Shown: positions 60,780 to 64,000 of the stretch, piece after piece
Numbering within the stretch: position 1 is the first letter of the stretch
Layout of the letters: every line of letters begins with the position of its first letter
Assembly: GCA_934317005.1 (NCBI GenBank)
Contig: CAKREB010000001.1
Coordinates: 248,001-312,000 of the forward strand
Direction of reading: 5' to 3'
DNA: 64,000 nt
From: an uncultured Lachnospiraceae bacterium
GTDB lineage: Bacteria > Bacillota > Clostridia > Lachnospirales > Lachnospiraceae
The notes under the pieces: model-generated
Told to the model about the DNA's origin: nothing
Seen by the model: only the letters and a program-made list of their open reading frames with translations
Database searches by the model: none
Program-made: the position numbers and the translations under genes

Positions 60780-62651
60780 ATGAGCAAAAAATATGATGTG
60801 TGCAAGAAGCGATGCGTAGTCATGCTGGGGATCTTGATACTATCTGCGATAACAATTGCTTTTGTGCACAGAGACATAAGCGGAAGTGCAACAGAAATAG
60901 CAGCGGATAATTTGCAGAATGATGCAGAAATCTTTACTGCCTATTTTGACAGTGTATTGGAAGGAAAGGTTTCACATTTGCAGCAGTTGGCAAAAGAAAT
61001 CAGCACAGATATATATCAGGATTCTGAGAAAACCAGACAGAGCATTGATAATTACCGGAGCATCTTTTATTCCATATCTGTTTTGAATCAGGAGGGAAAG
61101 AGAGAATATGGAGACGAGATCAATCTGAATCTTTCGCAGGAGGAGCTGTTGGAATGCTTAATCTATGATCAGGAACCAGTGGTTTATAATGAATTGATCC
61201 GCGACCGGGCAAGCAAAAATGTTCTTGTTTTTTGTGTGCCGATTTTTTATGATTCGAGCGTGTCAGGCGTTGTTATGGGAACTGTTCCGGTGAACACAAT
61301 CAGTAAGATGATGGAAACATGGGGAGATTCCCGGACAGGATGTGCTTTTTTAGTCAATACCAAAGGAAATTATCTTACAAGTGGTAAGAAATTTAACCAG
61401 ATAATAGGTGGCAAGGCAAACAGTTATTTTACCTATCTTGATGACAGCAAGATAGCGGGAAAGGAATATACTACCACGGAGATTGAGAGGCGTTTTAAGA
61501 AGGGGGAGAGCGTTTCTTTTCGATATAACTATGGTGGAGATGATTATATCACGGCTCTCTTTCCGAGCACGTTCAGTAATTGGTATGTTGGTTATGCAGA
61601 AGGTGTCAGTGCATTCTATAATGATACGGTTATGCTGTCGCAGTATACCATCTTTCTGCTGTTCTTAACAGGAACACTATGGGTGGTTCTGATTGGGTTG
61701 TTTGTCTATGCAACGTATAAGAATGTGCTATATCGAGAGGAAATTGAACGCTATGAGATTATTCGTGAGCAGGAACGTTCTGTTATTTTTGAATTTCAAT
61801 TTTCACCAAAACGTCTTGAATTTTTTGGGGATGTTCAAACCATGTTTAATGTAGAACCACATGTGTTGATGGGGGAGGAAGTATACGATATCTATGACTT
61901 TGTGCATAAGGATGACCGGTCACTTCGCGGTCGTATCCATCAATTTTATGACAGTATAGAAGATAACATCTTTTCGGCTGAAGTGCGTATCAAGAATGGA
62001 GAGGATAGTTATGGATGGTATCGTGTTTCAGGAATGATAGTGAAGGATCCTAAGATTGGAATTAATGCAAAATTTGTTGGAAAAGTAGAAAATGCAGATC
62101 AGCAGATTGCGGAGGAAAAGGATCTTGTACAACGTGCAGAAAATGATATGTTGACAGGCGTTTTGAATAAAAAGACGATGGAGGGGAAGGTTGTCAAAGT
62201 ATTAGCAGAACCGGAAAAGGATGGAAATTGTCATTACATCTTTTTTATGGTTGACTTGGATAATTTCAAGAATGTCAATGATAAGCTGGGACATATTTAT
62301 GGGGATACTGCCATTGTAGATACGGCAAACTGCTTGTCGGCTATTTTCCCAAATAACGCATATGTAGGGCGTCTCGGAGGAGATGAATTTGCGGTATGTG
62401 CAAAGTATGATGCGTTTGATAAGGAAAGTCTGATTAGTTATATCAAAAAGAAAGCGGATAAGATTTGTGAAGCAAACCGCAGAACATATGTTAATGGTGC
62501 GATATCTGTTGGGATTTCAAGCAGTGTGGGGATTGCAGTTGCACCGGATTTTGCACAGGACTTTAAAACATTGTATCAGATGGCAGATCAGGCATTATAC
62601 CGTTCTAAAAATGGGGGGAAAAATTGTTATCACATCTATGGCAGAGACTAG
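60780..62651 (+). CDS. Cache-PAS-GGDEF diguanylate cyclase
   Basis: A 623-residue membrane enzyme predicted to make cyclic di-GMP. One N-terminal span (about 13-35), an extracytoplasmic Cache-type sensor (about 40-290, with GDSRTGCAFLVNTKGNYLTSG and NWYVGYAEGVSAFYN), and a second span (about 298-325). A PAS-like domain (about 340-455) and a GGDEF domain follow, with NDMLTGVLNKKTMEG, MVDLDNFKNVNDKLGH and an intact active site GRLGGDEFAVC (about 531-541). No RxxD inhibitory site stands five residues before GGDEF. AAGGAGT precedes ATG 60780; an in-frame TTG lies at 60750. Its stop codon lies inside the palindromic element that follows. Confidence 0.92.
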   Translation: MSKKYDVCKKRCVVMLGILILSAITIAFVHRDISGSATEIAADNLQNDAEIFTAYFDSVLEGKVSHLQQLAKEISTDIYQDSEKTRQSIDNYRSIFYSISVLNQEGKREYGDEINLNLSQEELLECLIYDQEPVVYNELIRDRASKNVLVFCVPIFYDSSVSGVVMGTVPVNTISKMMETWGDSRTGCAFLVNTKGNYLTSGKKFNQIIGGKANSYFTYLDDSKIAGKEYTTTEIERRFKKGESVSFRYNYGGDDYITALFPSTFSNWYVGYAEGVSAFYNDTVMLSQYTIFLLFLTGTLWVVLIGLFVYATYKNVLYREEIERYEIIREQERSVIFEFQFSPKRLEFFGDVQTMFNVEPHVLMGEEVYDIYDFVHKDDRSLRGRIHQFYDSIEDNIFSAEVRIKNGEDSYGWYRVSGMIVKDPKIGINAKFVGKVENADQQIAEEKDLVQRAENDMLTGVLNKKTMEGKVVKVLAEPEKDGNCHYIFFMVDLDNFKNVNDKLGHIYGDTAIVDTANCLSAIFPNNAYVGRLGGDEFAVCAKYDAFDKESLISYIKKKADKICEANRRTYVNGAISVGISSSVGIAVAPDFAQDFKTLYQMADQALYRSKNGGKNCYHIYGRD

Positions 62652-62812
62652 TACATCGAATAATAAGTAACCAGCCATATGACTTGCCTGATTTTCCATC
62701 TGCGGCGTTGTCGTCAATCGACGTAGCCACCGCTACGCCTCATTCCTCCGCCTTGCAGATGAAAATTCATTCTGCGTCATATAGCCAGAAACTTATTTTT
62801 CGATGTACTAGT
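62647..62812. mobile_element. 166-bp palindromic element (MITE-like)
   Basis: The ends ACTAGTACATCGAA (62647-) and its complement TTCGATGTACTAGT (-62812) begin long inverted arms (about 37 bp each with several mismatches, then further matching blocks GATTTTCCATCTGC / CAGATGAAAATTC). The centre has GTCGTCAATCGACG and TAGCCACCGCTACGCC, themselves small hairpins. It encodes no protein. The left end overlaps the last codons of the GGDEF gene, so insertion has supplied or replaced its stop codon. Confidence 0.65.
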
Positions 62813-62858
62813 GTGGAAATCAAATACAGAAAGTGTGTTATCAAACTTGGAGAAGGAT

Positions 62859-64000
62859 ATGGAAATTTATATTGTTTTTGGGATCGTAACAGCGGTTATG
62901 CTAGGAATTACATTTGTATTTTTCTATTATAAAAACTGGCTGCCACTAAAAAAGAATCGTGTCTATATTGCGATGTTAATGGCATTGCTGATAGCAGTCA
63001 TTGTAGATGTGTTGTTGGGATGTGCGATTCGATACTGGTCTTGGGATAAGGAGTTTGTAGAGCGTCTGTCCAGACTGGGTATGAGTATATGTACGTTATG
63101 GTTTTTTTTCTTCCTATGCCTCTATGATTTTGCAATGGTAGGAAAGGTAAGACTGGTACGAACAGTTTGGTTTCGTATATGTATGGGAGTTCTGATTGGG
63201 GCAAGTGTGTTGTTGACGGTAGGACCGGTTCAGGGGAATGAGAGATTATATCATGTGAAGGAACATGTGTATGTTCCGGAGCTGCATTTCGTACAGGTGG
63301 CTATGCTGTTTCTGTTTCTTGGAATGGGTGGAATACAGTTGATTCGACAGAAAAAAATGTTGTTGCGGCGGGAATATCGGATGATGATTGCAGCACATGG
63401 TGTACTTGTCTTTGATATTTTGATGCAGAATGTGATACGGGCAAGGAATCTAACCTCGTATCTTACCCTGGCAGAAGTGCTTATTTTTTATTATATTTTG
63501 TTACACAATCAGGATCAGTATCTGTCTCTGACAAGCCAATGCTTTAATCGGAGTGGATTTCAAAAGGTCTTAACGGAAAAGGCAAAGTATAATGAAGATT
63601 TTAGCTGCCTTGGAATCTGCATTAACAATATTGAAAGTATCACCAATTTTTGTGATGAGACAGAGATCCGTGGGCTGTTGCAGCGACTGGGATGGATTCT
63701 GAAAAGCACTTGTGGAAGACATAATGTATATCAGATTCACAGCTTTGAGTATATGATTCTTGTACAGAATGTGCTGGAAGCAGAGCGGATGCATACACAG
63801 TTAATGGAAAAGATTCCATCCTATTTCAGAATCCATGATAAAAATGTTGTATTGGTTTGTGGGTTTTACACCGTTAACTTTTTTGATGCGGTTTATGATC
63901 AGACGAATTTCAATCGGATTATTTCCAGTATGCGAAAGCTTGCAATGAATCAGACAGAGCGTGGCGATTTATTGCATTATGGTGGGGAGAACCAAAAGAA
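62859..64000 (+). CDS. membrane protein with degenerate GGDEF domain, cut by the window edge
   Basis: An open frame of 380 codons runs off the right edge. GAGAAGGAT precedes ATG 62859. About six or seven spans fill residues 1-225 (first MEIYIVFGIVTAVMLGIT). A GGDEF-like fold starts near 228 (SLTSQCFNRSGFQKVLTE; CLGICINNIESITNFCDE), but the active-site loop reads QIHSFEYMILVQ, so the GGDEF signature and both metal-binding and catalytic residues are lost. Relatives with this layout often continue into an EAL phosphodiesterase domain, which would lie beyond the window. It probably acts with the preceding cyclase in cyclic di-GMP signalling. Confidence 0.8.
   Translation, partial: MEIYIVFGIVTAVMLGITFVFFYYKNWLPLKKNRVYIAMLMALLIAVIVDVLLGCAIRYWSWDKEFVERLSRLGMSICTLWFFFFLCLYDFAMVGKVRLVRTVWFRICMGVLIGASVLLTVGPVQGNERLYHVKEHVYVPELHFVQVAMLFLFLGMGGIQLIRQKKMLLRREYRMMIAAHGVLVFDILMQNVIRARNLTSYLTLAEVLIFYYILLHNQDQYLSLTSQCFNRSGFQKVLTEKAKYNEDFSCLGICINNIESITNFCDETEIRGLLQRLGWILKSTCGRHNVYQIHSFEYMILVQNVLEAERMHTQLMEKIPSYFRIHDKNVVLVCGFYTVNFFDAVYDQTNFNRIISSMRKLAMNQTERGDLLHYGGENQK

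Noticed and set aside
1..64000. tRNA, rRNA, prophage, integrase or antiviral defence genes
   Set aside because: I looked for their hallmark motifs on both strands and saw none. All large frames are explained by housekeeping, signalling, envelope or transport families.

Overview
The window looks like chromosomal DNA of a motile, spore-lineage Gram-positive anaerobe of the class Clostridia, most likely family Lachnospiraceae. The support is indirect: strong AGGAGG-type ribosome sites, a tryptophan T-box, CheX, a chemoreceptor and GGDEF proteins, BspA-like surface proteins with InlB-type repeats, paired G3E GTPases, and a YtvI-like permease. No phage, insertion sequence with a transposase, CRISPR array, rRNA or tRNA gene was seen.

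Layout. 1-7.2 kb: a degenerate HD-GYP-like protein, then pth-mfd-foldase lipoprotein, then a CheX-like protein. 7.4-12.7 kb: an SpoU methyltransferase, two G3E (CobW-type) GTPases (one His/Cys-rich, one apparently fused to a DUF1980-like domain), an AI-2E/YtvI permease and a small membrane protein. 12.7-21.1 kb: an AgrC/LytTR-type two-component pair transcribed away from two tandem, paralogous, very large secreted proteins. The shared intergenic region has three copies of one 10-mer spaced exactly 20 bp apart, a promoter and a 450-nt structured leader with a terminator. 21.2-25 kb (minus strand): HAMP histidine kinase and OmpR regulator, and an exopolysaccharide sugar transferase. 25.3-34.4 kb: HtrA protease, LTA-synthase-like sulfatase, TSCPD protein, sirtuin and RCK-regulated antiporter, chemoreceptor. 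34.5-43.4 kb: orphan sugar-binding lipoprotein, an unknown small protein, a lytic transglycosylase without a signal peptide, a NarL-type two-component system divergent from an ABC efflux module, and an AI-2E permease. 43.4-54.1 kb: pgi, trmB, argC, an ABC pair, an FN3-amidase surface protein, DUF975, an OmpR two-component pair, and two small unknown/DUF1292 genes. 54.2-60.6 kb: a T-box controlled trpEGDCBA operon lacking trpF. 60.7 kb-end: a Cache-GGDEF cyclase, a 166-bp palindromic mobile-type element, and the 5' part of a membrane protein with a degenerate GGDEF domain.

The most interesting material is non-coding. One candidate is a leader-RNA family: a hairpin whose loop (GCGCAC) can pair with a segment (GUGCGC or GUGUGCA) directly upstream of a conserved AGAAAUGAGGA ribosome site. 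It has full copies before trmB and the FN3-amidase gene and a looser version before the TSCPD gene. A second dispersed hairpin element sits immediately 3' of leader terminators at 15.3 and 54.5 kb, with a fragment at 10.7 kb. The third is the 20-bp-phased operator and leader controlling the surface-protein pair.

Several genes were given starts downstream of the longest open frame because a ribosome site or promoter decides the matter; these choices are stated entry by entry. All assignments come from reading motifs; no database search was run.
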